Of a stretch of 64,000 nucleotides of DNA, positions 17,897-26,980 are shown piece by piece. The stretch's first letter is position 1, and each line of letters opens with the position of its first letter. The stretch is from Rhizobium leguminosarum bv. viciae USDA 2370 (GTDB lineage: Bacteria > Pseudomonadota > Alphaproteobacteria > Rhizobiales > Rhizobiaceae). The position numbers and the translations under genes are program-made. The stretch is taken from the NCBI RefSeq assembly GCF_002008365.1, contig NZ_MRDL01000059.1, positions 434,001 through 498,000 on the forward strand. The letters run 5' to 3'. A model generated the notes under the pieces. The model was given only the letters and a program-made list of their open reading frames with translations, did no database searches and had not been told where the DNA came from.

Positions 17897-20280
17897 GATG
17901 AGATCCTCCCGTCCCCCTGCTCGCGCACGACGTACGTATAGAACTTGATCCGCCCATCGATCCGTTCCTGGAATACGCCCTGGACTTCGTAGTTGAAGCC
18001 CGGGAAGCGATTGAAGGACTCTTCGAAAGCCAGGAAATAATCGCGCATCGGCCGCGCCCTTTCGTCCCACCGCTCTCCCGGCACGATCACTCCGATGCCT
18101 GGCGGATAGATCAGTGCCAGCGTCGCCGAGATCCGGCCAGCGGCTTCAACAAGCGGCACATAGTCGACATTGTTGGCCACCAGCGCTTCATAGGCCTGTT
18201 TCGGCGAAATTGCCGGTTCCGGAAAACTCTCCGAGCGGAAGCACAGGCGCTGCAGGCCCTTGACGCCCGCATCGCGATAGAACGAATGCATCTCCCGGCA
18301 GACCTGCCGCACCGTGTAGCCCGCATAACGCTCGCGATTGGCCGCAAACACCGTCGGCAGAACCTCCTGTAGAGGCGCGTCGCGATCCCAGAGGTTCTTG
18401 AACTTCACCAGCTTGGCAACCAGCGTATTCAGCTTGCTCTCATCTTCTGCCGGCGTGAGCAGGAAAAGCAGGCTGTTGAGATCGCATTTCTCCGGCACGA
18501 CCCGCTGCTCGCGCAGATAGTTGGCGACCACGGTCGCCGGAATTCCGAACTCGCGATATTCGCCGGTCTCCCGGTCGATGCCGGGCGTCAGCAGCGTGAG
18601 CTTGTTGGGATCGACCATGGTGTAGCCGGGCGCATAGCCGGCGTAGCCATGCCATTTTGCCTCCGGGTCGAACCGCCAGCACTGCTGCTCGCGCTTGAGC
18701 ACATCGGTGGGGATATCTTCCCAGGGTGTCTCAGCGAGGTCGCTCGTATGCTTTGAACCGGACACCGAGATCTTGTCCGGCACGAAGGGATCGAAGAACC
18801 ACTGCTCTTCGGGACTTCCACCCTTGGTTTCATAATGCTTGACGAAGCCGCGCAGCTTCTTGCGAACCTCGATCCCGAGTTCGATACAACGATCCCAGAG
18901 CATTTCGCCCGCCTTGCCCTCATGCACCTTGGCGTTGACGTCAAGCGAGGCGAAGAGCGGATAGAAGGGAGAGGTTGACACATGCATCAGCAGCGATTCA
19001 TTGAAGCGCTTGTGCTCAACGAACCTGCGTTGGCCGCGGATATGTTCGTCGCGTTTGTGGATCTGCGAGGCCTGTGAAAAGCCGGCGCCCTGCTTATGTA
19101 CCGACTGCGTCGAGAACAATCCCGGCATGTCAGGCCGCAGGTCCTCGAGGCGCATGGGACTGTGCCCCTCAAAGAGCGGATGAAAGGCATTGTAACCGAT
19201 CCAGGCTTCGTCCCAGAGAACGTAGTCGCAGAGATGACCGATCTTCTCCATCACCTGGCGCACATTGTAGATGGTGCCGTCATAGGTGGCGAGCTGGATG
19301 CAGGCGAGACGAAAGGGTCTCTCGGCATTGGCGCGGCCTTTGTCGGCAACGAGCGGATGCGCGGCAATCTTCTGCCGCAACCAACCTTCGTCCCAAGCCT
19401 CCCAATCGACCGCACCAATCATGCCGAAGGAGTTGCGGGCCGTTGGCAGGTAGATGGGAATAGCACCAGCCTGCACAAGCGCACCCTGGTGAAGGGACTT
19501 GTGATTGTTGCGGTCGAAGAGCACGAGATCGCCGCTCCGCAGCACCGCGTTAGCAACAACCTTGTTGGAGGTGCTGGTTCCGTTCAGGATGAAATAGGTG
19601 CGATCCGCGCCAAAGATGCGCGCCGCCTGCTTCTGGGCCTCGGCCGCAGGCCCTTCATGGATCAGCAGATCACCAAGATCCACATCTGCATTGCAAAGAT
19701 CATTGCGGAAAATGCCCTCCCCGAAATACTTGAAGAAGAGCTGCCCCGCGGGCGACTTCCGATAGAACTGCCCGCCCTGGTGGCCGGGGCAATCGAAGGC
19801 GATATTGGCCTCGCCGTCATAGGCCATCATGCCTCCGAAGAACGGTGGCAGCAGCGACTTGCCGTAATTGACCAGGCTGGAGATGATCTGCTTGGCGTAG
19901 AAGGCCGGTGTCTGCTGCCCGAGATAGATGAAACCGTCCACCTCGCCAGCCATTTCCACAACGTCCAGGTCCGCGATGGTCAAGGTATCGGCCATCGCCC
20001 AGACGGGAGTGCGAAATCCAACGTCCCGGACGGAGCGAAGGAAGGAACGCGCACCCGCCAGGCGCCCGCCTTCGACCGAGCCGATATAGGCTCCGACGGA
20101 GGCATCCTCGGACACGTCGGCGGAATAATCATACCTCAGTTCCACCTCGAAATTCTCCGAAGCGATCTGCGTCAACAACTCCTGCACCTGCGGGTCGTCG
20201 CGATCGACGACCGCCACCACCTTCAGCATCTTGTGAAACGGGATGGCAACGGTCGGAGACTTCACATCACGCGGGATCAT
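17893..20280 (-). CDS. speF: Ornithine decarboxylase, fold-I PLP (SpeF/SpeC type)
   Basis: 795 aa from the ATG at 20280, which overlaps the stop of the upstream decarboxylase as ATGA. N-terminal wing domain (residues 1-150), then the PLP domain with CPGHQGGQFYRKSPAG near 165, DEAWIGYNAFHPLF near 370 and the Schiff-base lysine in STQSVHKQGAGFSQ near 405. The C-terminal domain has YPPGIGVIVPGERW. It converts ornithine to putrescine with uptake of a proton. With PotE downstream and an arginine-type decarboxylase upstream it forms an acid-resistance or polyamine operon; arginine deiminase pathway genes 6 kb away can supply ornithine. Ornithine versus arginine preference is inferred from length and the PotE partner. 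Confidence 0.88.
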   Translation of the reverse strand: MIPRDVKSPTVAIPFHKMLKVVAVVDRDDPQVQELLTQIASENFEVELRYDYSADVSEDASVGAYIGSVEGGRLAGARSFLRSVRDVGFRTPVWAMADTLTIADLDVVEMAGEVDGFIYLGQQTPAFYAKQIISSLVNYGKSLLPPFFGGMMAYDGEANIAFDCPGHQGGQFYRKSPAGQLFFKYFGEGIFRNDLCNADVDLGDLLIHEGPAAEAQKQAARIFGADRTYFILNGTSTSNKVVANAVLRSGDLVLFDRNNHKSLHQGALVQAGAIPIYLPTARNSFGMIGAVDWEAWDEGWLRQKIAAHPLVADKGRANAERPFRLACIQLATYDGTIYNVRQVMEKIGHLCDYVLWDEAWIGYNAFHPLFEGHSPMRLEDLRPDMPGLFSTQSVHKQGAGFSQASQIHKRDEHIRGQRRFVEHKRFNESLLMHVSTSPFYPLFASLDVNAKVHEGKAGEMLWDRCIELGIEVRKKLRGFVKHYETKGGSPEEQWFFDPFVPDKISVSGSKHTSDLAETPWEDIPTDVLKREQQCWRFDPEAKWHGYAGYAPGYTMVDPNKLTLLTPGIDRETGEYREFGIPATVVANYLREQRVVPEKCDLNSLLFLLTPAEDESKLNTLVAKLVKFKNLWDRDAPLQEVLPTVFAANRERYAGYTVRQVCREMHSFYRDAGVKGLQRLCFRSESFPEPAISPKQAYEALVANNVDYVPLVEAAGRISATLALIYPPGIGVIVPGERWDERARPMRDYFLAFEESFNRFPGFNYEVQGVFQERIDGRIKFYTYVVREQGDGRISS

Positions 20281-22538
20281 TGTGGCCGTCCCTCTGCAAC
20301 ACAATCGACGAGGTACCGACGCCCCTTGTCGCCGGCTGTGAATCGTAGGCCGTGAATATCGGTTTCGAAACCGGGAAACTTCCGGTCGAATTCACGGGCA
20401 TAGAGCAGGTAGTCCTGGATCGACTTCGTCGATTCCGTGATCCGTTCACCTGGCATGATCAATGGAATGCCCGGCGGATAAGGAACGATCATCACGGCAA
20501 GGACGCGGTTCATGAGGTTGTCGATCTCGACGCTCTCGATCCGCCCTTTGACGAGGTGATCGTAGGCGTCTGCGGGCCGCAGCGCCATGTCGGGCAGCAC
20601 GGTGTACATCTCGCGCTGCGCCTTCGGCACGTCATCCTTGCGGTAGATCGCGTGGATGCTTTCGCATAGATCTCGCAATCCCATGCCGGCATAGGCCTCG
20701 GGATGTGCTGCGGCGAGAGCCGGCAATGCCCGCGTCAGCGGAGCGTTGGCGTCGTAGAGATCCTTGAAATTGATCAGTTCGGTGACAAGCGTGCTCCACT
20801 TGCCACGCGTAATTCCCATCGAGAAAAGGACAAGGAAGGAATAGAGGCCGGTCTTCTCGATTTCGATGCGGCGCGAGGAAAGGAACTTCGTGATGACGCC
20901 GGCCGGGATCCCGTGTTCCTGCATGGTGCCGTTCGCCGATAATCCCGGTGAAAGGATCGTGACCTTGATGGGATCGACCATCACATGATTTTCGGCAAGG
21001 CCTTCAAAACCATGCCAGGCATCACCGGGCTTCAGAACCCATTCGGCATGGGTATCGCTCGGCGTCTGCTCGGCGACGGTCGGTTCCCACACATCGAACC
21101 ACCAGCTTCCGTTCATCTGCTTCCTGACCGCGTTCATCGCACGGCGGAAACTGATTGCTTCGTCGATCGTCTCTTGCACCAGGGAGCGCCCGGCCGGCTG
21201 CTCCATCATGGCCGCCGCGACATCGCAGGAGGCAATGATGCCGTACTGCGGCGAGGTCGAGGTGTGCATCATGAAGGCTTCGTTGAAGCGCGTGACATCC
21301 AGGCGCTTGTTCTCTGCATGCTGGATGTGGATCATCGATGCCTGCGAAAGAGCCGCCAGCAGCTTGTGCGTCGACTGCGTCGCAAAGGTAATGGCGTTCT
21401 GCGAGCGCGCAGGCTGGGTGGATGAGATTCCGTGAAAGCCGTCGTAGAACTCATGGAAATTCGCGTAGGCGTACCAGGCCTCGTCGAAGTGCAGCACCTC
21501 GACCGCATCGCCAAGCGATGCTTTGATGGCATCGACGTTGTAGCAGAGCCCGTCATAGGTCGAATTGGTGATGACCATCAATCGGACCTTGCCGCTGGTT
21601 TCGCCGGCGTACCGGCTCGCAGCGATTTTCTGGGCGATAGCCTCCGGCGTAAACTGGTCCTTCGAAATCGGGCCGATAATGCCGAGCCCGTTGCGGGACG
21701 GCGTCAGGTAGATCGGCGTTGCGCCCGTCATGATCAGCGAATGCAGGATGGACTTGTGGCAATTGCGGTCGCAAAGCACGAGATCGCCGCGTCCGACCAT
21801 GCCGTGCCAGACGATCTTGTTCGCGGTCGACGTGCCGCCGACGACGAACAGCGTTTCGTCGGTACCGAAAATGCGCGCCGCGTTGCGCTCGCCCTCGGCG
21901 ATCGGCCCGACGTGATCCAGCAACGAACCGACGCTGCCGACCGATACGGAGATATCGGAGCGGAGCGTGTTTTCACCGAAGAACGTGTAGAAGAGCTGAC
22001 CAACCGGGCTTTTGCGGAAGGCGATTCCTCCGCCATGACCGGGCGTGTGCCAGGAATATGCTCCCTCGAGCGTATACTTCATCAGAGCCTTGAACATCGG
22101 TGGCGGCAGCCGATCGAGGTAATTGCGGGCAGCCTGCACGATGGCCCGCGCCATGAACTCTGCCGAATCCTCGAATAGCCGCATGAAAGCGTTAGCGTGG
22201 CGCAACACTGTGGCCGGAACATCCTCCGCCGTCGTGTCGTCCCCGAAAAGGAAGATCGGCATCCGGTCGTTCTTCTGGCGCTTTGCGCTTAGAACCTCTT
22301 CCAGCACCTTCCAACGCGAGGCTTTGTCCTCAGTGCCGTCGACGGAAATCAGCCAGCAAGATTCCGTATTGAAAATATGTACCAGGCGACGCGCGTCCTC
22401 GTAGGAGACGCCGGAAACAACACGGAACCCCTCGTTTTCGATCGCCGCTGCCAGATCGCGCATCCCGCGCCCTGCAGCACTCTTGCCCTCAAAATCCTCG
22501 TCGATGACGGCAATGGGAAATGCCTTTTGGAACTCCAT
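20277..22538 (-). CDS. Arginine/lysine/ornithine decarboxylase, fold-I PLP (AdiA-like)
   Basis: 753 aa. Wing domain at residues 1-140 (response-regulator-like fold), PLP domain with HTPGHGGGIAFRKSPVG near 170, DEAWYAYANFHEFY near 355, and the PLP lysine in THKLLAALSQASMIH near 395; C-terminal YPPGIPLIMPGERI. Length is close to biodegradative arginine decarboxylase AdiA (about 755 aa) and longer than CadA, which favours arginine to agmatine, but this is not proof. First gene of the operon decarboxylase-decarboxylase-PotE. A perfect FNR/FixK box lies upstream at 22634-22647 with a -10-like TACGAT at 22606-22611. Confidence 0.88.
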   Translation of the reverse strand: MEFQKAFPIAVIDEDFEGKSAAGRGMRDLAAAIENEGFRVVSGVSYEDARRLVHIFNTESCWLISVDGTEDKASRWKVLEEVLSAKRQKNDRMPIFLFGDDTTAEDVPATVLRHANAFMRLFEDSAEFMARAIVQAARNYLDRLPPPMFKALMKYTLEGAYSWHTPGHGGGIAFRKSPVGQLFYTFFGENTLRSDISVSVGSVGSLLDHVGPIAEGERNAARIFGTDETLFVVGGTSTANKIVWHGMVGRGDLVLCDRNCHKSILHSLIMTGATPIYLTPSRNGLGIIGPISKDQFTPEAIAQKIAASRYAGETSGKVRLMVITNSTYDGLCYNVDAIKASLGDAVEVLHFDEAWYAYANFHEFYDGFHGISSTQPARSQNAITFATQSTHKLLAALSQASMIHIQHAENKRLDVTRFNEAFMMHTSTSPQYGIIASCDVAAAMMEQPAGRSLVQETIDEAISFRRAMNAVRKQMNGSWWFDVWEPTVAEQTPSDTHAEWVLKPGDAWHGFEGLAENHVMVDPIKVTILSPGLSANGTMQEHGIPAGVITKFLSSRRIEIEKTGLYSFLVLFSMGITRGKWSTLVTELINFKDLYDANAPLTRALPALAAAHPEAYAGMGLRDLCESIHAIYRKDDVPKAQREMYTVLPDMALRPADAYDHLVKGRIESVEIDNLMNRVLAVMIVPYPPGIPLIMPGERITESTKSIQDYLLYAREFDRKFPGFETDIHGLRFTAGDKGRRYLVDCVAEGRPQ

Positions 22539-22598
22539 GCGCCCCTCCAGACCCGATGTTCAATGCAGCGGCCGCCGCGCAGCCACCGTCATCATGGG

Positions 22599-22647
22599 TG
22601 AAAAGATCGTACACACCAGGCGCATAGGCGTCGTTGATTGCAATCAA
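22599..22647 (-). promoter_or_regulatory. FNR/FixK-dependent promoter of the decarboxylase operon
   Basis: TTGATTGCAATCAA at 22634-22647 matches the FNR/FixK consensus TTGATNNNNATCAA at all ten defined positions. On the minus strand a TACGAT hexamer occupies 22611-22606; with a start site about 7 bp beyond it (near 22599) the box centre lies at about -41.5, the class II activation position. The decarboxylase ATG follows about 60 bp later. Confidence 0.75.
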
Positions 22648-22687
22648 CGTGGGAGCAAAATGCCATTGGGCAGAGCAAAACCACGAA

Positions 22688-23614
22688 CTATTCGGCCCAT
22701 TCCGCATCGGCGGTAAAGGCGATGGTGAGCCAGCGGTTTGCGCTTTCATCCCCGATTGCGGCACCGATTTCGTCGCGAAGCGCATCCCATTCCTCGACCG
22801 TCTTCGCAGGAAGTCCCTCGGGCACGATGAAGTAGAGCTCTATCTGCGTCGCTCGACCGACGCGGGCGACATAGGCGCGGTAGGAAAGGAAGCCGAGACG
22901 GCGAACCGTTTCTGAGGCGACATGATCGACATGATCCTTGAGCTCGACAGGTGCAATCAACAGGACTTCGGTCAGTGCCTTCCAGACCGTGCCGATCGGC
23001 AGCGGGATCATTACAAGGCAGACCAGGGCCAGCACGAAGGGATCCATGTACTTGGCAACCCAAGCGACGGGCGTCGGCTGCACGGCGAAGCCAATCAGAA
23101 ATGCTATGAGCAGGGCGAACGAGATACCGCCCGACATGATCCAGGCCTTGATATCGAGTGAGATGAAATCGGATTTCAGTTTGCGGTTCAGCCTGATGCC
23201 GATGATGGCCATGACGACACAGATGAGCACCGTCGTGGCGGAATATGCGATGGCAATGCCGAAACGGAGTTCGTGTCCGCCATTGAGGATGCTGATAATC
23301 GCATTGATCAGCGCGTAGACCGCGACCGTCATCAGCACGCAGCCGTTGAGCATGAGGACGATCGGCTCAAGGTGCCAGAAACCCATGGTGAAGCGGTTGT
23401 GAACTCTGCGCGACAGCGCATCGCGCTGCGCCGATTTCACGATCAGGCTCGAAACCGACAGCGCAAGCCCGGTCATTGCAGCGTCAGCCAGCGAATAGAC
23501 CCCATCAAAGGCGATGGAGAACGAGCCTGAAAGGATGCCGAAGATGATGCCGAGCGCGGCAATCACGATGGTGGCCGCAATCGAAATGCGTAGAAACCCT
23601 TGTTCGTTCCACAT
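22688..23614 (-). CDS. Cation diffusion facilitator (CDF) family transporter
   Basis: 308 aa from the ATG at 23614, with GGGAGGTGG upstream (the longer frame adds only eight residues without a site). Six membrane helices between residues 10 and 215; helix 2 has the metal-binding FDGVYSLADAAMTG pattern, and helix 5 DIKAWIMSGG replaces the usual HxxxD with DxxxM-like residues, so metal choice may differ from zinc. Cytoplasmic C-terminal domain from about residue 220. It exports divalent metal ions in exchange for protons. The decarboxylase operon downstream has its own promoter in the 149-bp gap. Confidence 0.85.
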   Translation of the reverse strand: MWNEQGFLRISIAATIVIAALGIIFGILSGSFSIAFDGVYSLADAAMTGLALSVSSLIVKSAQRDALSRRVHNRFTMGFWHLEPIVLMLNGCVLMTVAVYALINAIISILNGGHELRFGIAIAYSATTVLICVVMAIIGIRLNRKLKSDFISLDIKAWIMSGGISFALLIAFLIGFAVQPTPVAWVAKYMDPFVLALVCLVMIPLPIGTVWKALTEVLLIAPVELKDHVDHVASETVRRLGFLSYRAYVARVGRATQIELYFIVPEGLPAKTVEEWDALRDEIGAAIGDESANRWLTIAFTADAEWAE

Positions 23615-23875
23615 CGCCACCTCCCGCGCAGCCCACACGCCTCGCGCTCACTCTAGCGTGTCCGCGCCAATCGTGAAGGCATTCGAGACAATCGCCGACT
23701 ACGGAGTGAACCGGATTTTCTATTCTTTGGATGGAGGTTCGCGCCCTGGAATGACTGTCCGAAGGAGCTATAGACACTGGGGAGGAAGCCCCGGAGGCTT
23801 CGTGACAACCTCGTCGAATGGCGGGCCGCGATCGCGCCCTGCGGCAATCTCGCGATCATTGCCTGAACATCATGA

Positions 23876-23900
23876 GAGCCGGGGCGATCTGCCCCGGCTC
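23876..23900 (-). terminator. Strong GC-rich hairpin downstream of the 23934-24290 gene
   Basis: GAGCCGGGGC (23876-23885) pairs perfectly with GCCCCGGCTC (23891-23900) around a five-base loop. It begins 33 bp after the stop of the secreted-protein gene. There is no strong T-run on either strand, so it may be a weak terminator or an mRNA 3' end stabiliser. Confidence 0.5.
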
Positions 23901-23933
23901 GACATTTGGAGGCATGGCCGGCGCAGATTTCGG

Positions 23934-24290
23934 TTATTCCACATAGAAAGTCATGTTGCCATTGCGCGCTCGCGTTACCCACTCAATATCATTTGGCGTG
24001 AGCTTTTTGGCCTTGAGCTGCGCCACAAGCCATTTGTTCGACCGAACTGCGGCTCTGATGGCTGCGACATGCTCCGCACTCCCCGCCCGAGGGTGTGCGC
24101 CAGTCTCTGAAAAATCTGCGATTCTGTAGCTTACAATCGTGAACCTTTTGCTATGATAGGTCCGCACCGCCTCAGGCAAACTCTCACTCCAGTTCATTCT
24201 TCGGTATTCGCGTCGATCCTGCTGGGCTTGAACCGGAACGATACCGGCAGCAGTCAATGCGACAATCCCAATGATCATGGCCATTTTCAT
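23934..24290 (-). CDS. Small secreted protein of unknown function
   Basis: 118 aa from the ATG at 24290 (GGGAG upstream). Signal peptide of about 23 residues (ends PVQAQ). The mature part is basic and ends QLKAKKLTPNDIEWVTRARN followed by a strand-like GNMTFYVE. No family recognised. A near-consensus FNR/FixK box lies 66 bp upstream. A frameshifted paralogue remains at 29784-29952, next to the arcA promoter, so the family has been duplicated within the island. Confidence 0.75.
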   Translation of the reverse strand: MKMAMIIGIVALTAAGIVPVQAQQDRREYRRMNWSESLPEAVRTYHSKRFTIVSYRIADFSETGAHPRAGSAEHVAAIRAAVRSNKWLVAQLKAKKLTPNDIEWVTRARNGNMTFYVE

Positions 24291-24320
24291 CGTTCTAACT
24301 CCCAAGAACAAAATGATCCT

Positions 24321-24369
24321 CAGTCGCAAGATATCTTATGCCCAAGAGCCTCGCATTGAGTGTGATCAA
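24321..24369 (-). promoter_or_regulatory. FNR/FixK-type promoter of the small secreted protein gene
   Basis: TTGAGTGTGATCAA at 24356-24369 matches TTGATNNNNATCAA at nine of ten positions. A minus-strand TATCTT hexamer at 24333-24328 would place the box centre at about -41.5 with a start near 24321, followed by a 30-bp leader to the ATG at 24290. Confidence 0.6.
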
Positions 24370-24395
24370 TAGTGTTCGAGCAAACACCCTGAATA

Positions 24396-24412
24396 GTTAC
24401 GTGATTTACGGA
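24396..24412 (+). promoter_or_regulatory. Variant TACG direct repeat with 9-bp spacing
   Basis: AGTTACGTGATTTACGG contains TTACG twice, 9 bp apart, and shares TTACGTGAT and TACGG with the site at 9380-9396 but is one base shorter in the middle. It lies in the 360-bp divergent region between 24290 and the AdiC-like gene at 24651. Apart from this and the FNR box I see no other signal or gene in 24370-24650. Confidence 0.3.
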
Positions 24413-24650
24413 CACCTTCCTCTTACAATGAGGCAAGGTGGCCGACTGACAATCCAGTTTCAGCGAGGAATTTAAGGGAGACGGGCTGCGCCAGATCGTC
24501 GACCGGGGTGATCCTTATCCGGAACGTGCGCAACGCTCGTCGACTACGCATTGAACCGGATTGCAGCGCCAAGTCTTTGGAGGGAAGATCGCGCTGGGCA
24601 ATGGCGGTCCAACGGAGCCATGAGCACCGGCCTTCGCGGGAGGAGACTTC

Positions 24651-26012
24651 ATGACAACTCCGAATGGCAAGAGCCTCGGACTGGCCGCCTGTACTGCCAT
24701 CGTGGTCGGAAACATGGTGGGTTCGGGCTTCTATCTCTCGCCGGCCGCAGTAGCGCCCTACGGCAATCTCGCCATCGTCGTCTGGATCGTCATGGGAGCC
24801 GGCGCGATCTGTCTCGGCCTCACATTCGCGCGGCTTGCCAGTCTCGTGCCGGCTGTCGGTGGCCCCTACGCCTACACACGGCTGGCCTACGGCGATTTTG
24901 CCGGCTTCCTCATTGCCTGGGGCTACTGGATTTCCATTTGGACATCGCTTCCCGTGATCGCCATCGCCTTCGCCGGCGTGATGATCGATCTCGTTCCCGC
25001 TTTTGCCAACCGCCTCGCAGCGACATTGCTGACGCTTGGGGTGATATGGGCGATCGTGCTGGTCAATCTTCGCGGCGTTCATGCGGCGGCCCTGTTTGCG
25101 CAGGTTACCACCTATGCCAAGCTCATGCCCTTTGGCGCTGTCGCTATCATCGGTCTTCTCTTCATCGACACCTCCCATTTCGCGGAGTTCAACCCCAGCG
25201 GCCAGCCGCTGCTAAAGTCGGTCGCGGCCTTGGCGCCGCTGACCATGTTTGCTTATCTCGGGCTGGAATCAGCAACAGTTCCCGCTGGCGATGTTCGGGA
25301 CGCGAGACGAACCATTCCCCGCTCGACCGTTCTCGGAATTTCCATCGCTGCGGCTCTTTATGTGCTGGGCACCATCGTCGTCCTTGGTGTCGTGCCCCGG
25401 GAACAGCTCGTGCATTCCGTCGCGCCGTTTTCCGAAGCTGCGGGGATCATGTGGGGGCGCGGCGGGGAACTGGCAATATCGGTCGCAGTCTTGCTGTCAT
25501 CGATCGGCGCCCTGAACGGCTGGACGCTGCTGATGGGGCAGGTTCCGATGGCTGCTGCCCGGGACGGGCTCTTCCCTCCCCTGTTCGCACGGCTCTCGAG
25601 CCGGGGCGTCCCGGCGGTTGGCATGATTGTCTCGGCATCATTTGCGACCATGCTGGTGCTCGTTCAAGCTTTCGGGTCGGAGGGTTTTGCTGCGGTCTAT
25701 CGGCTCATGGTCGGGCTGAGCACCATGACTGCCGTCGTCCCCTATGCCTTCTGCTCGCTGGCCGGAAGCCTTGTAGCAGCCGGTGTGACCAAGGAGCGAC
25801 GAATGCCGCGCGTCACCGCAATCGAGCTCATCGCCTTCATTTTCGCGATATTCACGCTCTATGGGTCCGGCGCCGAGCCGGTCCTCTATGGTCTCGTTCT
25901 GCTCATGCTTGGGATCCCGGTTTACGTCTGGCAGAGAAGAAACACGTCCGCCATGCAGGTGGACAGTGAAGAAACGGCAGCGGGTGCTGCGACACACCCG
26001 GCCGTATCCTGA
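24651..26012 (+). CDS. AdiC/ArcD-like amino acid antiporter (APC superfamily)
   Basis: 453 aa; GGGAGGAG precedes the ATG. Twelve membrane helices with the exchanger motif GNMVGSGFYLSPAAV in helix 1, SLVPAVGGPYAYTRLAYGDF after helix 2, FAYLGLESATVPAGDV in helix 6 and LNGWTLLMGQ in helix 8 (the tryptophan that stacks on substrate in AdiC is kept there). Length is close to AdiC (445 aa). Arginine/agmatine or arginine/ornithine exchange are the likely roles, given the decarboxylases on one side and arcABC on the other. It is convergent with arcC, 28 bp apart. Confidence 0.85.
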   Translation: MTTPNGKSLGLAACTAIVVGNMVGSGFYLSPAAVAPYGNLAIVVWIVMGAGAICLGLTFARLASLVPAVGGPYAYTRLAYGDFAGFLIAWGYWISIWTSLPVIAIAFAGVMIDLVPAFANRLAATLLTLGVIWAIVLVNLRGVHAAALFAQVTTYAKLMPFGAVAIIGLLFIDTSHFAEFNPSGQPLLKSVAALAPLTMFAYLGLESATVPAGDVRDARRTIPRSTVLGISIAAALYVLGTIVVLGVVPREQLVHSVAPFSEAAGIMWGRGGELAISVAVLLSSIGALNGWTLLMGQVPMAAARDGLFPPLFARLSSRGVPAVGMIVSASFATMLVLVQAFGSEGFAAVYRLMVGLSTMTAVVPYAFCSLAGSLVAAGVTKERRMPRVTAIELIAFIFAIFTLYGSGAEPVLYGLVLLMLGIPVYVWQRRNTSAMQVDSEETAAGAATHPAVS

Positions 26013-26040
26013 TAATTTCACATTGAAACCTGCGTCGCCC

Positions 26041-26979
26041 TCAAGCGTACCAGCTCAGGCCGGTGAAACCACTGCTGATGATCGTTCCGCGCTCGCCGCG
26101 CACCATGGCAGCTATATCCGCCAGGGCGCCGATTGCCGTGCTCTTTCCGCTGGCCTGAGCAAAATGGCAGGCGGCATCGACCTTCGGGCCCATCGAACCG
26201 GCCGGGAAGGAAAATTGCCTGAGATCGTCAGGCCGGGCTTTATGGATGGACTTCTGAGACGGCTTGCCCCAGTCCGTGCAGACGGCCTGGGCGTCTGTTG
26301 CCAGGATGAGGAGGTCGGCATCAAGTTCGCGCGCCAAAAGTTCTGAGCACAAATCCTTGTCGATCACGGCTTCGACGCCGATGAGCTTCCGGTCGCTGCC
26401 TTTTTCGTACATCGTCGGGATACCACCGCCGCCGGCACAAATGACGATCGTCCGCTGCTCCAGCAGCCACCGCACCGGACGGACCTCAAAGATGCGCTTC
26501 GGCAGCGGTGATGCGACCACACGCCGCCACTTTTCACCATCCTGCTTGAACACCCAGCCCTTCTCCGTGCGGATGCGCTCGGCATCCGCCTTCTCATAGA
26601 TCGGGCCGACGAACTTGGTCGGGTTGCTGAAGCCCGGATCGTCGGCATCGACCTCGACCATCGTCAGAAGCGTTGCCAGTGGCTGCTCGAACGGCAGCAA
26701 ATTGCCGAGTTCTTGTTCCAGCATGTAGCCGATCATGCCCTCGGTTTCCGCCCCCAGCACATCGAGCGGATAGGCCTCGTCAGGCTTGTAGGCCGCGCCC
26801 TGAAGCGCGAGCAGCCCGACCTGAGGCCCGTTGCCGTGGGTTATGATCAACTCATGTTCGGCCGCCAACGGCGCGATCGCTTCCGCAGCGATGCGCGCAT
26901 TCCGCCGCTGGACATCCGCGGTCATGGCCTCTCCACGCCGGAGAAGGGCATTGCCGCCAAGCGCAATAACCACACGCAT
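26041..26979 (-). CDS. arcC: Carbamate kinase
   Basis: 312 aa from the ATG at 26979, one base after the arcB stop and with GGGAG inside the arcB end; the longer upstream frame is an arcB shadow. N-terminal VVIALGGNALLRRGE is the amino-acid-kinase glycine motif. ITHGNGPQVGLLALQ near residue 48, VICAGGGGIPTMYE near 207 and VIDKDLCSELLARELDAD near 228 are carbamate kinase signatures. It makes ATP and ammonia/CO2 from carbamoyl phosphate, the energy-yielding last step of the arginine deiminase pathway. Last gene of arcABC. Confidence 0.95.
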   Translation of the reverse strand: MRVVIALGGNALLRRGEAMTADVQRRNARIAAEAIAPLAAEHELIITHGNGPQVGLLALQGAAYKPDEAYPLDVLGAETEGMIGYMLEQELGNLLPFEQPLATLLTMVEVDADDPGFSNPTKFVGPIYEKADAERIRTEKGWVFKQDGEKWRRVVASPLPKRIFEVRPVRWLLEQRTIVICAGGGGIPTMYEKGSDRKLIGVEAVIDKDLCSELLARELDADLLILATDAQAVCTDWGKPSQKSIHKARPDDLRQFSFPAGSMGPKVDAACHFAQASGKSTAIGALADIAAMVRGERGTIISSGFTGLSWYA

Positions 26980-26980
26980 T

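Noticed and set aside
24423..25178. 251-codon minus-strand frame
   Set aside because: Mostly antisense to the AdiC-like gene, with shadow-type composition.
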